A stretch of DNA of 29,529 nt from contig JBFWMP010000022.1 of assembly GCA_050251575.1 (NCBI GenBank), positions 1-29,529 of the forward strand, written 5' to 3'. Each line of letters opens with the position of its first letter. The first letter of the stretch is position 1. The notes under the pieces were generated by a model. The model had not been told where the DNA came from. It ran no database searches and saw nothing but the letters and a program-made list of their open reading frames with translations. Shown here piece by piece: positions 8,705 to 16,415 of this stretch. The stretch comes from X23 sp050251575. Its GTDB lineage: Bacteria; Bacillota; Clostridia; SK-Y3. The translations under genes and the position numbers were made by a program.

Positions 8705-10576
8705 TTAGACCTCCTCAATAGCATTGAATGCGCAGGACTGCAGACACGCACCACATTTTATACATTTATCTGTGTTAATATGATAGGGTTCTTTCACTTT
8801 ACCTTCTATCGCATTAACAGGACATATCCTTGCACACTTGCTGCATCCCTTACACAGCTCTTTCTTAATTTGTATCACCTTCAATGCCTGGCAGGTCTTG
8901 GAAGGACATCTTTTATCAATTATATGCGCAAGGTATTCATCTTTAAAATATTTCAAAGTGCTGATTACCGGATTTGCAGCTGTTTTACCTAATCCACATA
9001 ATGCTGTACTGCTTACAGTATCTGCTAGATCAACAAGGAGTTCTAAATCTTCCATTGTTCCTTTTCCCTGAACAATTTTCTCTAATAACTCTAACATTCT
9101 CTTAGTTCCTTCACGACAAGGCACGCATTTGCCACAGGATTCATTTTGGGTAAAATTCATGAAGAATCTTGCAACTTCAACCATGCAAGTATCCTCATCC
9201 ATTACTACCAAGCCGCCGGAACCTATCATAGCACCTACCTTTTTTAAAGAGTCAAAGTCCAAAGGCATGTCTAGATGTTCCTTGGTTAAACATGCACCGG
9301 ATGGGCCTCCAATCTGCACTGCTTTGAATTCCTTATTATCCTTAACTCCTCCGCCTATTTCAAAAATAATTTCACGCAATGTCGTTCCCATAGGCACTTC
9401 TATTAATCCGGTATTGTTTACATTCCCTGTAATGGCAAAAGCCTTAGTTCCGGGACTTTTTTCTGTTCCGATAGACTTATACCATGCACTTCCGTTCAAT
9501 ATAATTTGAGGAACATTTGCAAAAGTTTCTACATTGTTTAGTACCGTAGGCTTACCCCAAAGTCCTGCTTCAACTGTTCTAGGCGGCTTAACTCTTGGCA
9601 TCCCGCGCTCACCTTCGATGGATGCGGTCAGTGCGCTGCCTTCTCCGCATACAAAAGCTCCCGCTCCTTGATTCACATGAATATCAAAGCTGAAACCGGA
9701 ATTAAGAATGTTTTGCCCTAACAACCCATATTCTCTTGCTTGCTCAATTGCTTTATTCAGTCTTTGGACGGCAAGAGGATATTCCGCGCGTACATAGATG
9801 TATCCTTCTGATGCACCCGAAGCATATCCTGCAATAATCATGCCTTCAATCATCCGGTGAGCATCACCTTCCATGATGCTTCTGTCCATAAAAGCGCCTG
9901 GATCACCTTCATCTCCGTTACAAACTACATACTTTTCAGGGCTCTTTTGTGCTAACACCTGAGACCACTTTCTTCCGGCGGGATATCCTCCGCCCCCTCT
10001 TCCCCTTAAGCCGGAGTCTATAATTTCTTTGCAGATTCCTTCAGGGTTCATCTCAACCAAAGCTTTTCCAAGCGCCTTATATCCGCTTCTGGCAATGGAC
10101 TCTTGAACAGACTCTGCATCCATATGTCCGCAGTGTTCCAAAACAAGCCTTGTTTGTTTCTTATAAAACGGAATTTGTTCCTGTGTAGCATATGACTTGC
10201 CTTCCGAATTATACATTAACCTTTCCACCGGATGACCACCCAATAAGGTTCTTTCGACAATTTCTTCACAATCTTCCAGTCGAACTTTTATATATAGATA
10301 GCCGAAAGGTTCTATACGCACAAGTGGTCCCATCTCACAAAAACCGTGGCAACCGCTTTTCTTAACTCCTACTCCTTCTTTTTCCTCTGTAAGCTCAATC
10401 CCAACCAAAAGTCCTTTTTCTTCAATAATTTCTTTAATTCTATGATAGATATCAATGGAACCTCCAGCAACACATCCTGTTCCCGCACAAATCAATACCT
10501 TTAGCTTTTGCCTTTCTAAGGCGTCTCTAAACTGCTGTTCAATTATTTCAAGCTCTTTAACGGTTTGAATTCTCAT
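8705..10576 (-). CDS. hydB: Hydrogenase NADH/FMN-binding subunit (HydB/HndC, NuoF-like)
   Basis: The protein is 623 aa. An N-terminal [2Fe-2S] thioredoxin-like domain (C30, C35, C76, C80) is followed by the NuoF core: glycine-rich GLRGRGGGGYPAGRKW (about 189-204, NADH/FMN pocket), NGDEGDPGAFMDRSIMEGD, and the [4Fe-4S] motif ESCGKCVPCREG with a fourth Cys in TALCGLGK. The C terminus adds a bacterial 2x[4Fe-4S] ferredoxin (CKGCSKCARICPVNAI and CIKCGACLQSCAFNAI). This is the usual HydB architecture of electron-bifurcating hydrogenases, where FMN is the branch point between NAD(H) and ferredoxin. It overlaps hydC by 4 bp (ATGA), with AAGGAGG upstream of the start. Confidence 0.94.
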   Translation of the reverse strand: MRIQTVKELEIIEQQFRDALERQKLKVLICAGTGCVAGGSIDIYHRIKEIIEEKGLLVGIELTEEKEGVGVKKSGCHGFCEMGPLVRIEPFGYLYIKVRLEDCEEIVERTLLGGHPVERLMYNSEGKSYATQEQIPFYKKQTRLVLEHCGHMDAESVQESIARSGYKALGKALVEMNPEGICKEIIDSGLRGRGGGGYPAGRKWSQVLAQKSPEKYVVCNGDEGDPGAFMDRSIMEGDAHRMIEGMIIAGYASGASEGYIYVRAEYPLAVQRLNKAIEQAREYGLLGQNILNSGFSFDIHVNQGAGAFVCGEGSALTASIEGERGMPRVKPPRTVEAGLWGKPTVLNNVETFANVPQIILNGSAWYKSIGTEKSPGTKAFAITGNVNNTGLIEVPMGTTLREIIFEIGGGVKDNKEFKAVQIGGPSGACLTKEHLDMPLDFDSLKKVGAMIGSGGLVVMDEDTCMVEVARFFMNFTQNESCGKCVPCREGTKRMLELLEKIVQGKGTMEDLELLVDLADTVSSTALCGLGKTAANPVISTLKYFKDEYLAHIIDKRCPSKTCQALKVIQIKKELCKGCSKCARICPVNAIEGKVKEPYHINTDKCIKCGACLQSCAFNAIEEV

Positions 10577-11055
10577 TGTTCTTCTGCCTCCTTAATTTGA
10601 TTAAGCAAGCTTACAGTGGTTTCCGGCGTCATTTTAGGGTATACCTTGTCATTAACAGTAATTACTGGTGCAAGACCACAAGCACCTAAACAAGATACCG
10701 TTTCTACCGTAAATAAGAAATCATCTGTGGTGTGCTTCTGATGACTTAATCCTAATTCTTTTCTTAACGCATTTAAGATAGGAATTGACTTTCTTACATG
10801 ACAAGCCGTGCCATCACATACTCTAATGACATACCTTCCCTTAGGCTCCATAGAAAAGTTCTCATAAAACGTAGCAACGCTGAAAACCTTTGCCGAACTT
10901 ATATTCATAGCATCAGAAATATACATAAGCACTTCTTCAGGAAGATACCTGTATTCTTTTTGTATTTCCTGTAAAATAGCGATAAGCGCTGCTTTTTTTC
11001 TTTCATACTTTTCGATAGTTTGATCAACTTTTTCCATTTGACAGCTGCGAACCAT
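10573..11055 (-). CDS. hydC: Hydrogenase [2Fe-2S] subunit (HydC/HndA, NuoE-like)
   Basis: The protein is 160 aa, the normal length for NuoE/HydC. An N-terminal helical bundle (LQEIQKEYRYLPEEVLMYIS; SVATFYENFSMEPKG) is followed by the thioredoxin-like [2Fe-2S] domain with ligands in CDGTACHVRK and VSCLGACGLAP. It transfers electrons at the NAD(H)-side of the HydABC complex. It is first gene of the operon. The ATG at 11053-11055 has AAGGGGG at 8 nt, preferred over the internal Met 6 codons later. Its promoter and a Rex-like operator lie at 11132-11189. Confidence 0.92.
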   Translation of the reverse strand: MVRSCQMEKVDQTIEKYERKKAALIAILQEIQKEYRYLPEEVLMYISDAMNISSAKVFSVATFYENFSMEPKGRYVIRVCDGTACHVRKSIPILNALRKELGLSHQKHTTDDFLFTVETVSCLGACGLAPVITVNDKVYPKMTPETTVSLLNQIKEAEEQ

Positions 11056-11131
11056 TGAAAATTCCCCCTTCTTAACATCCCACTAAATATTAAAATCAAA
11101 ATATTGTAGTATATATAAACAATAACTACTA

Positions 11132-11149
11132 TTGTTAAAAAACTAACAA
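11132..11149. promoter_or_regulatory. Rex-like operator at the hydrogenase promoter
   Basis: TTGTTAAAAAACTAACAA matches the clostridial Rex consensus TTGTTAA-N4-TTAACAA at 13 of 14 fixed positions. It starts 11 nt downstream of the -10 box, covering the early transcribed region, so binding should block transcription. Rex is a repressor released by NADH, fitting an NADH-linked hydrogenase. The rex gene is not in the window. Confidence 0.72.
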
Positions 11150-11160
11150 ACTATAGTGAT

Positions 11161-11189
11161 ATTATATAATACCCTGTAATGTGCTTCAA
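11161..11189 (-). promoter_or_regulatory. Sigma-A promoter of hydCBA
   Basis: On the minus strand a -35 TTGAAG (11184-11189) and a perfect -10 TATAAT (11161-11166) are separated by 17 nt. The leader to the hydC start codon is about 100 nt. Confidence 0.75.
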
Positions 11190-11237
11190 ACATAATAATA
11201 TTTGGATTTTTATGCATAATTTTTATATAGTATTATT

Positions 11238-11253
11238 CAGATACGGTTTTTTA
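11238..11253. promoter_or_regulatory. Putative activator site shared with the sensory hydrogenase operon (copy A)
   Basis: On the minus strand this reads TAAAAAACCGTATCTG, ending about 49 nt upstream of the -35 box. The same sequence occurs twice upstream of the sensory hydrogenase operon (16462-16476 and 16491-16504) and I see it nowhere else in the window. The position suggests an activator site; the protein is unknown. Confidence 0.55.
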
Positions 11254-11298
11254 TTGAGAAGAAATAAAATGTTCAAGAGTACTAGAAAATCCAATGTG

Positions 11299-11382
11299 TG
11301 TCATTCTGAATGAAACGAAGTGTAATGAAGAATCTTTAAAATCATTTAGATGCTTAGATTCTTCGCTGTGCTCAGAATGACA
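11299..11382. repeat. Interspersed palindromic repeat, copy 3
   Basis: The element runs from TGTCATTCTGAATG to CTCAGAATGACA and is 84 bp, the longest copy. Its left half carries an insertion relative to the others (GAAACGAAGTGTAATGAAG). Core GATGCTTAGATTCTTCGC matches copy 1 in inverse orientation. It lies between the terminator of the sensory operon and the promoter of hydCBA. Confidence 0.85.
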
Positions 11383-11427
11383 TTCTTGACTTTCCAGCAC
11401 TTCCGAAACGCTTTTTCTGTTTTAAAC

Positions 11428-11470
11428 AAATAATGCCGCAAAGGACGTATAGTCCCTTGCGGCATTATTT
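11428..11470 (-). terminator. Terminator of the sensory hydrogenase / TnpB-like operon
   Basis: A 19-nt arm AAATAATGCCGCAAAGGAC pairs with GTCCCTTGCGGCATTATTT across a 5-nt loop, with a single mismatch. Followed on the minus strand by GTTTAAAAC, a modest U-tract. The hairpin closes the transcript about 33 nt after the putative guide. Confidence 0.75.
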
Positions 11471-11502
11471 ATAAGATGTCAGATAGCTGCACTTTCATGA
11501 AT

Positions 11503-11594
11503 TAATCATGCTTACTATGTAAGTTTCAATCCATGAGCAGGGATTCCCCCTGCCCTCAGATTATGGTGCGACAGCTAAAACACCATTATTATCT
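11503..11594 (-). ncRNA. Putative omega-RNA-like scaffold and guide 3' of the TnpB-like gene
   Basis: Directly after the TnpB-like stop codon the minus-strand transcript can form two abutting hairpins. Hairpin 1: 11581-11586 with 11563-11568 (ATGGTG/CACCAT, 12-nt loop). Hairpin 2: 11559-11562 with 11528-11531 (AATC/GATT), TGA/TCA, and GCAGGG/CCCTGC around a 5-nt loop (11543-11547), with two small bulges. The scaffold then ends in ATTGAAAC (3' end at 11523), as many Cas12/TnpB guide scaffolds and CRISPR repeats do. The next bases, TTACATAGTAAGCATGATTA (11522-11503), would be the guide. Structure is seen in the sequence; the guide function is inferred from known TnpB and TldR loci, where the RNA lies 3' of and often overlaps the gene. 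Confidence 0.55.
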
Positions 11595-13199
11595 TTAAAC
11601 TATTCGGATAATTCTCTTTATATCTTCAGTCTGCTGTATTTTTTTAATTAGACTGTACTTTTTCTTGAACTCTTTATTTCGCGCATTAGCATGAATATCT
11701 TTATAAAAATCTTCAATAATCCTTTCAATCTCTTTTGTGAACTTCTCCATATCATTATGGAAGTTTCTTATGCAATAATCTAATCCAAGTACTTTATTAA
11801 CAAGCCGTACACCTTCGGGAGTCTTCACAACCTTTATCTTTAAGCCTTGTTGACTATTGCAGTTTAGCCGACATGCCACATTCAAACTTCCTAGCTTATC
11901 AATATTCATCGTCTTTCCACAGACAGTACATATAAACATGTCTTGCGAAAACCTATTGTTCTTTGTATTAAGCCCACATTCGGGACAAGTGTAAAAAACA
12001 CCAAATGGGCTTATCCTTATGGGTGACGGCAACCCCCGCGCCGGAAGCTTATAATCCAATATACGAACTAATTGTTTGTAGCTGCTGCATCCTAATACCG
12101 GTACAACAGCCTTGTCAGTATCCTTCATCCACTGCAGCCTATCTCCTTTATCAATAAGAGATTTTACCACAACCTGAGACTTTTTCCTATATGCTGTTTC
12201 TACAATTTCATTTGCTATCTTGTGCAGCTCATCCACCGGAAGCTTACCCATGCCGTCCTTCTTTTTATATTGTAATGCGATGTTTTCAGAGCAAAGTATA
12301 TGGTTTTCTTTATCAACAACAGTATAATGAACAGGACTTTCCATTGACCTGCTAACTCCTAGATAATTTTCTGTTTTAATTTTTTTATGTTCTTCTATAC
12401 TAACACTTATAGATAAATAGTATTCATTTTCTTTTTTAATCAGTCTTGCTGTCTTAAGCATTTCTGGGTCCTGTATGGCCTTTATCAAATACTGCTCCTG
12501 CCACTTACCAAAGGAAAGAGGAAATATTAGAAAACGTTCTCTTTTGCCACTATCAGTTAACTCTCCACCTTTTTTATGAATATAACTCAGTGTTTTTCTG
12601 CAAGCAGCATTTACTTCCTTTCGGCCCCTATCCTTCACATTCATCATATAGACCTTAGCATAATACCTGTTATTCTCCGAATCGTACAATAGGCAATAAT
12701 CTCTGTTGCAATCATATCTGCAAAAAAATAACGACTTTAATACATTGTTTTTTTTAAGAACCTTTTTTACCTCTTTATCAAATTCAGATAAAGTAACTTC
12801 CCCATTCGTGAGCTGTTCTAAACTTTTAACATACTTTTCCTCACATTCTGACTCTGATATATACGCTGTTGGATAATTTACTTCCTGCTGAATTTCATTC
12901 AGGCTTAGATAACTTGCCAGCATCATCCCAAAATCCAACTTCAGGGAGTCCTTAAAAGGTTGAACATCAAATTGGTTTAACTGCTTACTAATTTCCTTAT
13001 CTACCCACTTCGCAAGGCTTGATGCTTTATATTTCCCATTCTTGTCTTTATAATTATCTCTGATGCTCTGTATCTGAGCGTGCGCGATATCCAATAAATA
13101 CTGATATGCTCGAGAATAGTTCAGCATTGCTCTGTCTATTATTTCTTTTTTCTGTTTGCCGGGATTATGAAGCTTTAGGGTAATTGTCTTTAAAACCAT
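11595..13199 (-). CDS. TnpB/Cas12-like protein with inactivated RuvC nuclease (TldR-like)
   Basis: The protein is 534 aa, longer than a typical TnpB (about 400 aa). The N terminus MVLKTITLKLHNP and NYSRAYQYLLD is typical of TnpB (IS605 OrfB). A central REC/WED-like region follows, then the RuvC fold. RuvC-I reads YLGVSRSMES where active TnpB has GxD: Asp is Ser283. RuvC-II reads VVVKSL where VxxENL is usual: Glu is Lys346. RuvC-III keeps Asp434 (MNIDKLGSLNVA). The zinc ribbon is complete (CPECG; CTVCG; C405, C408, C424, C427). Two of three catalytic acids are lost while the frame is intact, which points to a DNA-binding rather than cutting protein, as in TldR repressors. It is last gene of the sensory hydrogenase operon, 16 nt after the phosphatase stop. 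ATG at 13197-13199 is chosen because the ATG at 13208 abuts the AAAGG ribosome site. No tnpA or transposon end is visible. Confidence 0.82.
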   Translation of the reverse strand: MVLKTITLKLHNPGKQKKEIIDRAMLNYSRAYQYLLDIAHAQIQSIRDNYKDKNGKYKASSLAKWVDKEISKQLNQFDVQPFKDSLKLDFGMMLASYLSLNEIQQEVNYPTAYISESECEEKYVKSLEQLTNGEVTLSEFDKEVKKVLKKNNVLKSLFFCRYDCNRDYCLLYDSENNRYYAKVYMMNVKDRGRKEVNAACRKTLSYIHKKGGELTDSGKRERFLIFPLSFGKWQEQYLIKAIQDPEMLKTARLIKKENEYYLSISVSIEEHKKIKTENYLGVSRSMESPVHYTVVDKENHILCSENIALQYKKKDGMGKLPVDELHKIANEIVETAYRKKSQVVVKSLIDKGDRLQWMKDTDKAVVPVLGCSSYKQLVRILDYKLPARGLPSPIRISPFGVFYTCPECGLNTKNNRFSQDMFICTVCGKTMNIDKLGSLNVACRLNCNSQQGLKIKVVKTPEGVRLVNKVLGLDYCIRNFHNDMEKFTKEIERIIEDFYKDIHANARNKEFKKKYSLIKKIQQTEDIKRIIRIV

Positions 13200-13215
13200 A
13201 TTCTTCATCCTTTAT

Positions 13216-14388
13216 TTAATAGTACTCTACTAATACTTCCTTGCCCATCATTTTTAAATATTTTGTTATCTCCTCCACAAGATTAAGCTTGATGCTCAAA
13301 TCAAGCGGAAGATTCGGATTCTGATGCGCCGGATTCATTGCTCTTCCCACCAAGAAATGAACTGATGTGCTTTGTTCTAATAAAATTTTTGCTAGTCGAG
13401 AGGCCCCATCATGTTGATTCAACTTCAGAATATCCTGTATCGTACTCTCAGATGACCAGTATCTTTTGATGTGCCCAAGTGTTTTCCCCAATGTTAGTAC
13501 TCCTTCTGTCGTTAGATCTATTCCTTCAATATCCGCAGTCGGGGGCACTGCCGGATTAAAATAATTAAAGTTTGTAACAATCTCCTTGCCTAATTCCCTG
13601 CTTACAATATTTGATGTTGTACCTCCGCAGATCACTTTCTTCCCGTCATTACCCATGAACCTTTCTACTACATACTGATCCATGACCGGTTCTACGGGAG
13701 GTCCTACCATTACACTTACCGGCAGCGGACTTCTTACCTTCACTCCGACCACCGTAGTATCATCTCCCGGTTTTTGCATATAAAGATTATCACAAACCGC
13801 TAACAGCAGCTTTGCCATATTCTTTGCTGTAATATCAGGCTTATATACTCTCTGTATATATTCCATGACATTTTCTCTCTGCCATCCTAGATTCAAGGTT
13901 CCTCCGACGCCGGCATGAATAACTCCGTCACTAATTAAAATAAACAAGTCATCCGGACTCACTGTGAACCGACTCTCTTTTATCAACTTCCCGCTTATTA
14001 TTCTATCCTGGCTCTCAATCTTCGTAAAACACCCTTTCTTTAATAAAAACATAGAAGGGTTGTCGAATTCTACTAAATACGCTTCTCCTGTGCGGGAAAT
14101 CTGAAGTATGGAAAAAGTTGAATATGCTATTCCTCTTTCCTTACATTCAGGAAGTGTACTAGCTATCGTTTCTACAGCTTCTTCAATATCAGCATTATTC
14201 ATAAGCATTGTGCCTATAATCTTGCTTGTCAAGGTCGCTAGGATATTCGCCTTTACACCGCTCCCCAGCCCATCTGCCAATACAACAATCACTAAATCCT
14301 CATGACGAATGATTTCAACTTTATCTCCACATAACTCTTCATTATACTTATTCAAACTCTCATAGCTTGCTTCTATAAAAAGGTTCAT
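13216..14388 (-). CDS. SpoIIE/PP2C-type serine phosphatase of the hydrogenase sensor operon
   Basis: The protein is 390 aa. Residues 1 to about 215 form a PP2C/SpoIIE phosphatase domain: metal-binding Asp in VVLADGLGSGVKA, then FILISDGVIHAG and the C-terminal GDDTTVVGVKV motif. The remaining 170 residues (from VMVGPPVEPVMDQ, with KKVICGGTTSNIVSRELG) form a second domain typical of phosphatases found next to sensory [FeFe] hydrogenases; its role is not known to me. No membrane segment is visible, so it is cytosolic. It overlaps the sensory hydrogenase gene by 4 bp (ATGA). It probably passes the redox or H2 signal to a phosphoprotein that controls hydrogenase expression (inference from the conserved pairing). 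Confidence 0.85.
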   Translation of the reverse strand: MNLFIEASYESLNKYNEELCGDKVEIIRHEDLVIVVLADGLGSGVKANILATLTSKIIGTMLMNNADIEEAVETIASTLPECKERGIAYSTFSILQISRTGEAYLVEFDNPSMFLLKKGCFTKIESQDRIISGKLIKESRFTVSPDDLFILISDGVIHAGVGGTLNLGWQRENVMEYIQRVYKPDITAKNMAKLLLAVCDNLYMQKPGDDTTVVGVKVRSPLPVSVMVGPPVEPVMDQYVVERFMGNDGKKVICGGTTSNIVSRELGKEIVTNFNYFNPAVPPTADIEGIDLTTEGVLTLGKTLGHIKRYWSSESTIQDILKLNQHDGASRLAKILLEQSTSVHFLVGRAMNPAHQNPNLPLDLSIKLNLVEEITKYLKMMGKEVLVEYY

Positions 14389-16106
14389 TTCTCATCACCA
14401 ATTTCTGATAGAATCGATTTCTTTAATTTTGTTAACGCTAATTTTGTTTCTGCAGTTGTTTCTCCTAATAAACTGGCTATCTCCTGCGCAACTCTCATCT
14501 GCTTTTCAATAACCTTTTGGGCGATATCTACAGTCTCTGAACGAACCTTATAAATTTGATGCTTCTGCTTCTCTTCTTTAGTAATATCATTGACAATAGC
14601 AATAATAATCTGTTGGTCTTTTATATAAAGAATAGATTGCTCCACTGAAATATCATACTTTTCATAGTAATACTTTTTCCCGATAATATTTTGTGCCGTT
14701 TCACTCACGGATTCAAAATCATCACAATCTAATATTTCATAAATATGTTTTCCTACTACATCTTGCATTTTCAAACCGAAAAGCTTCTGCGCAGCAAGAT
14801 TGAATTCCTGAATATGCAGCTCTTTGTTTAACGCCATAATCGCATTAGGAGTTGATTCAATAATGATATTTGACATTGATTCTGCACGTTCTCGCATATA
14901 AGGAAGGCACATATGAAGCTCTGCCTTATTATTGTATACTGCAATAGCCTTTTCTCTGCAGCTATGGTATCCACAGGCACCACAGTTTAATTCCATCTCT
15001 TTGTCAAACTTCCCTATCTTTGCCAATATATCTCTTATCGTTTGCTCATCAGGCACCTGTTCCTCCCGCGATCTATCAACAAATACCTTGCCTGCTTTAA
15101 TGGAAACATCCTCTGCAACCGATGGGCAAGAATCCTTTAAATTTTTTCTCACATAGTCAAGAAGCGTATCTTTTGCTGTCAGATAGCTGTTTTTCCCAGC
15201 CCTAATACAAGGTCCTCCTAAGCAACCCCCTGCACAAGCATTCATTTCTATAAAATAGTCCGATATTTCTCCCTTTTTCATAGAATCCAATATATGCATA
15301 CACCTATCTACACCATCTATACTTGCACATTTATAGGCTTTTCTTTCTTCTCTTCCTAATGTTCTGATAATTCCACCCGGTGCGGGATAAAATCTTGCCA
15401 TGGTATTACTGAATCCTTTTATTTCTTCAACATCTAATTGCTCTAAGTCTATGCCTTCACTTTCTATCCATTTGCTCAGCTCATCAAAAGTAATGACTGC
15501 ATTAACCATATTGCTATTCTGCAAATCGTTACACTCATCCTTTTTCGAAATACATGGACCAATAAATACTATTTTAATACGGGAACCATAGACCTCCCGC
15601 ATCATTTTTGCATGAGCAATCATTGGTGATACCACAGGTGCCAAATATGAAATCAATTCAGGGTAATACTTTTCAATCAGCAATACGGCTGTAGGACATG
15701 CAGTGGTAATGACATTTGTCATCTTTCCTTCTTCAATAAGCTTTTCATATTCTTTAGAAACTTTTGCGGCTCCAATAGCCGTCTCTTCAACATGTGTAAA
15801 TCCAAGCATCTTTAACGCAGTAAATATCTTTCTGCTGTCTGATACTTGAAATGCTGAAACAAAAGAAGGGGCAATGCTTACATAAACTTTTTCCTTCTTT
15901 TCCATATATTTTTTTACTTCATCTACATCACTTATAACGCTTTTAGCATTCTGCGGACATACCAATAGACATTGTCCGCAAAGAATGCATCTATCTTCAA
16001 TAATCTGCGCCTGCTCATTCTTGAATGAGATTGCCTTCACCGGGCAGCTCCGTATACATTTATAGCAGTTCTTACAGTTTGCTTCCTTAAATTTAATAAT
16101 ACTCAT
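14385..16106 (-). CDS. hydS: Sensory [FeFe] hydrogenase with PAS domain (group C, HydS-like)
   Basis: The protein is 573 aa. Residues 1-60 hold two [4Fe-4S] motifs (CKNCYKCIRSCP; CILCGQCLLVCP). Residues about 75-330 form the H-cluster domain: L1 TTACPTA with ligand C137 but Ala136 in place of the proton-transfer Cys, L2 GPCISKKDE (C185), L3 NACAGGCLGGPC (C291, C295). Residues 375-400 hold an additional Fe-S motif (CGACGYHSC and C400). A PAS domain spans about 410-520, followed by a helical tail rich in charged residues. Cys-to-Ala in L1 and a C-terminal PAS are the marks of group C HydS proteins, which are slow, H2-binding sensors rather than producers. No kinase domain is attached; output is likely through the adjacent phosphatase. 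The start abuts the stop of the upstream gene (TAAATG). Confidence 0.92.
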   Translation of the reverse strand: MSIIKFKEANCKNCYKCIRSCPVKAISFKNEQAQIIEDRCILCGQCLLVCPQNAKSVISDVDEVKKYMEKKEKVYVSIAPSFVSAFQVSDSRKIFTALKMLGFTHVEETAIGAAKVSKEYEKLIEEGKMTNVITTACPTAVLLIEKYYPELISYLAPVVSPMIAHAKMMREVYGSRIKIVFIGPCISKKDECNDLQNSNMVNAVITFDELSKWIESEGIDLEQLDVEEIKGFSNTMARFYPAPGGIIRTLGREERKAYKCASIDGVDRCMHILDSMKKGEISDYFIEMNACAGGCLGGPCIRAGKNSYLTAKDTLLDYVRKNLKDSCPSVAEDVSIKAGKVFVDRSREEQVPDEQTIRDILAKIGKFDKEMELNCGACGYHSCREKAIAVYNNKAELHMCLPYMRERAESMSNIIIESTPNAIMALNKELHIQEFNLAAQKLFGLKMQDVVGKHIYEILDCDDFESVSETAQNIIGKKYYYEKYDISVEQSILYIKDQQIIIAIVNDITKEEKQKHQIYKVRSETVDIAQKVIEKQMRVAQEIASLLGETTAETKLALTKLKKSILSEIGDEK

Positions 16107-16352
16107 TTATAACCTCTCCATTACATGCTTTATAAACGCTTCTTCTGCATTAGATATTGTAATCCCTTGTATATAGGCTTCTCCTACTTTAACTGCCACT
16201 CCTTCGGTACAGTGCCCCATACAGAAGGATGCCTTTAACTCCACCCGGTCCTCCAGCTTATACTTGCTTATCATACTTTGAAAGGTCTTGATAATATGAT
16301 ATGAACCTTTTAAATGACACGAACTACCCACACAAATGTGAACCTGCAGCAT
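16107..16352 (-). CDS. Small [2Fe-2S] thioredoxin-like ferredoxin, first gene of the sensor operon
   Basis: The protein is 81 aa with C7, C12, C44 and C48 (CVGSSC and CMGHC), the same length and cysteine spacing as the protein at 6738-6983; sequence such as VHICVGSSCHLKGSY against IHVCIGSACHIKGAY shows they are paralogues. It is predicted to bind one [2Fe-2S] cluster and to pass electrons to or from the sensory hydrogenase. GGGAGG lies 8 nt before the ATG. Its promoter, Rex-like operator and two copies of the shared motif are at 16393-16504. Confidence 0.83.
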   Translation of the reverse strand: MLQVHICVGSSCHLKGSYHIIKTFQSMISKYKLEDRVELKASFCMGHCTEGVAVKVGEAYIQGITISNAEEAFIKHVMERL

Positions 16353-16392
16353 TAAAGGCGCCTCCCTTATATTACCGAAATCCGTTAATATA

Positions 16393-16410
16393 TTGATAAA
16401 TTATTAACAA
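16393..16410. promoter_or_regulatory. Rex-like operator at the sensor operon promoter
   Basis: TTGATAAATTATTAACAA matches TTGTTAA-N4-TTAACAA at 13 of 14 fixed positions. It begins 5 nt downstream of the -10 box, over the transcription start, a typical repressor position. Confidence 0.68.
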
Positions 16411-16415
16411 TTATA

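Larger units (their letters stand above)
11056..11594. other. 540-bp intergenic region between the two hydrogenase operons
   Basis: Reading right to left it holds the structured 3' UTR and putative guide of the TnpB-like gene (11503-11594), a terminator hairpin (11428-11470), palindromic repeat copy 3 (11299-11382), the shared ACCGTATCT motif (11238-11253), the hydCBA promoter (11161-11189) and a Rex-like operator (11132-11149). No open reading frame of note is present. Confidence 0.7.

Noticed and set aside
11170..11182. Partial resemblance of the guide to TTACAGGGTA in the hydCBA promoter spacer
   Set aside because: Five matching bases, then two mismatches, then three matches; attractive position but not better than chance.
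11523..11562. GTTTCAATCC...: looks like a CRISPR repeat
   Set aside because: Only one unit is present, with no second repeat at spacer distance and no cas1, cas2 or other cas genes nearby; it fits the 3' end of an omega-RNA-like scaffold better.
11595..13199. An ordinary IS605/IS607 insertion sequence
   Set aside because: No tnpA, no left-end element, two catalytic residues lost, and the gene is fitted into an operon with a proper ribosome site.
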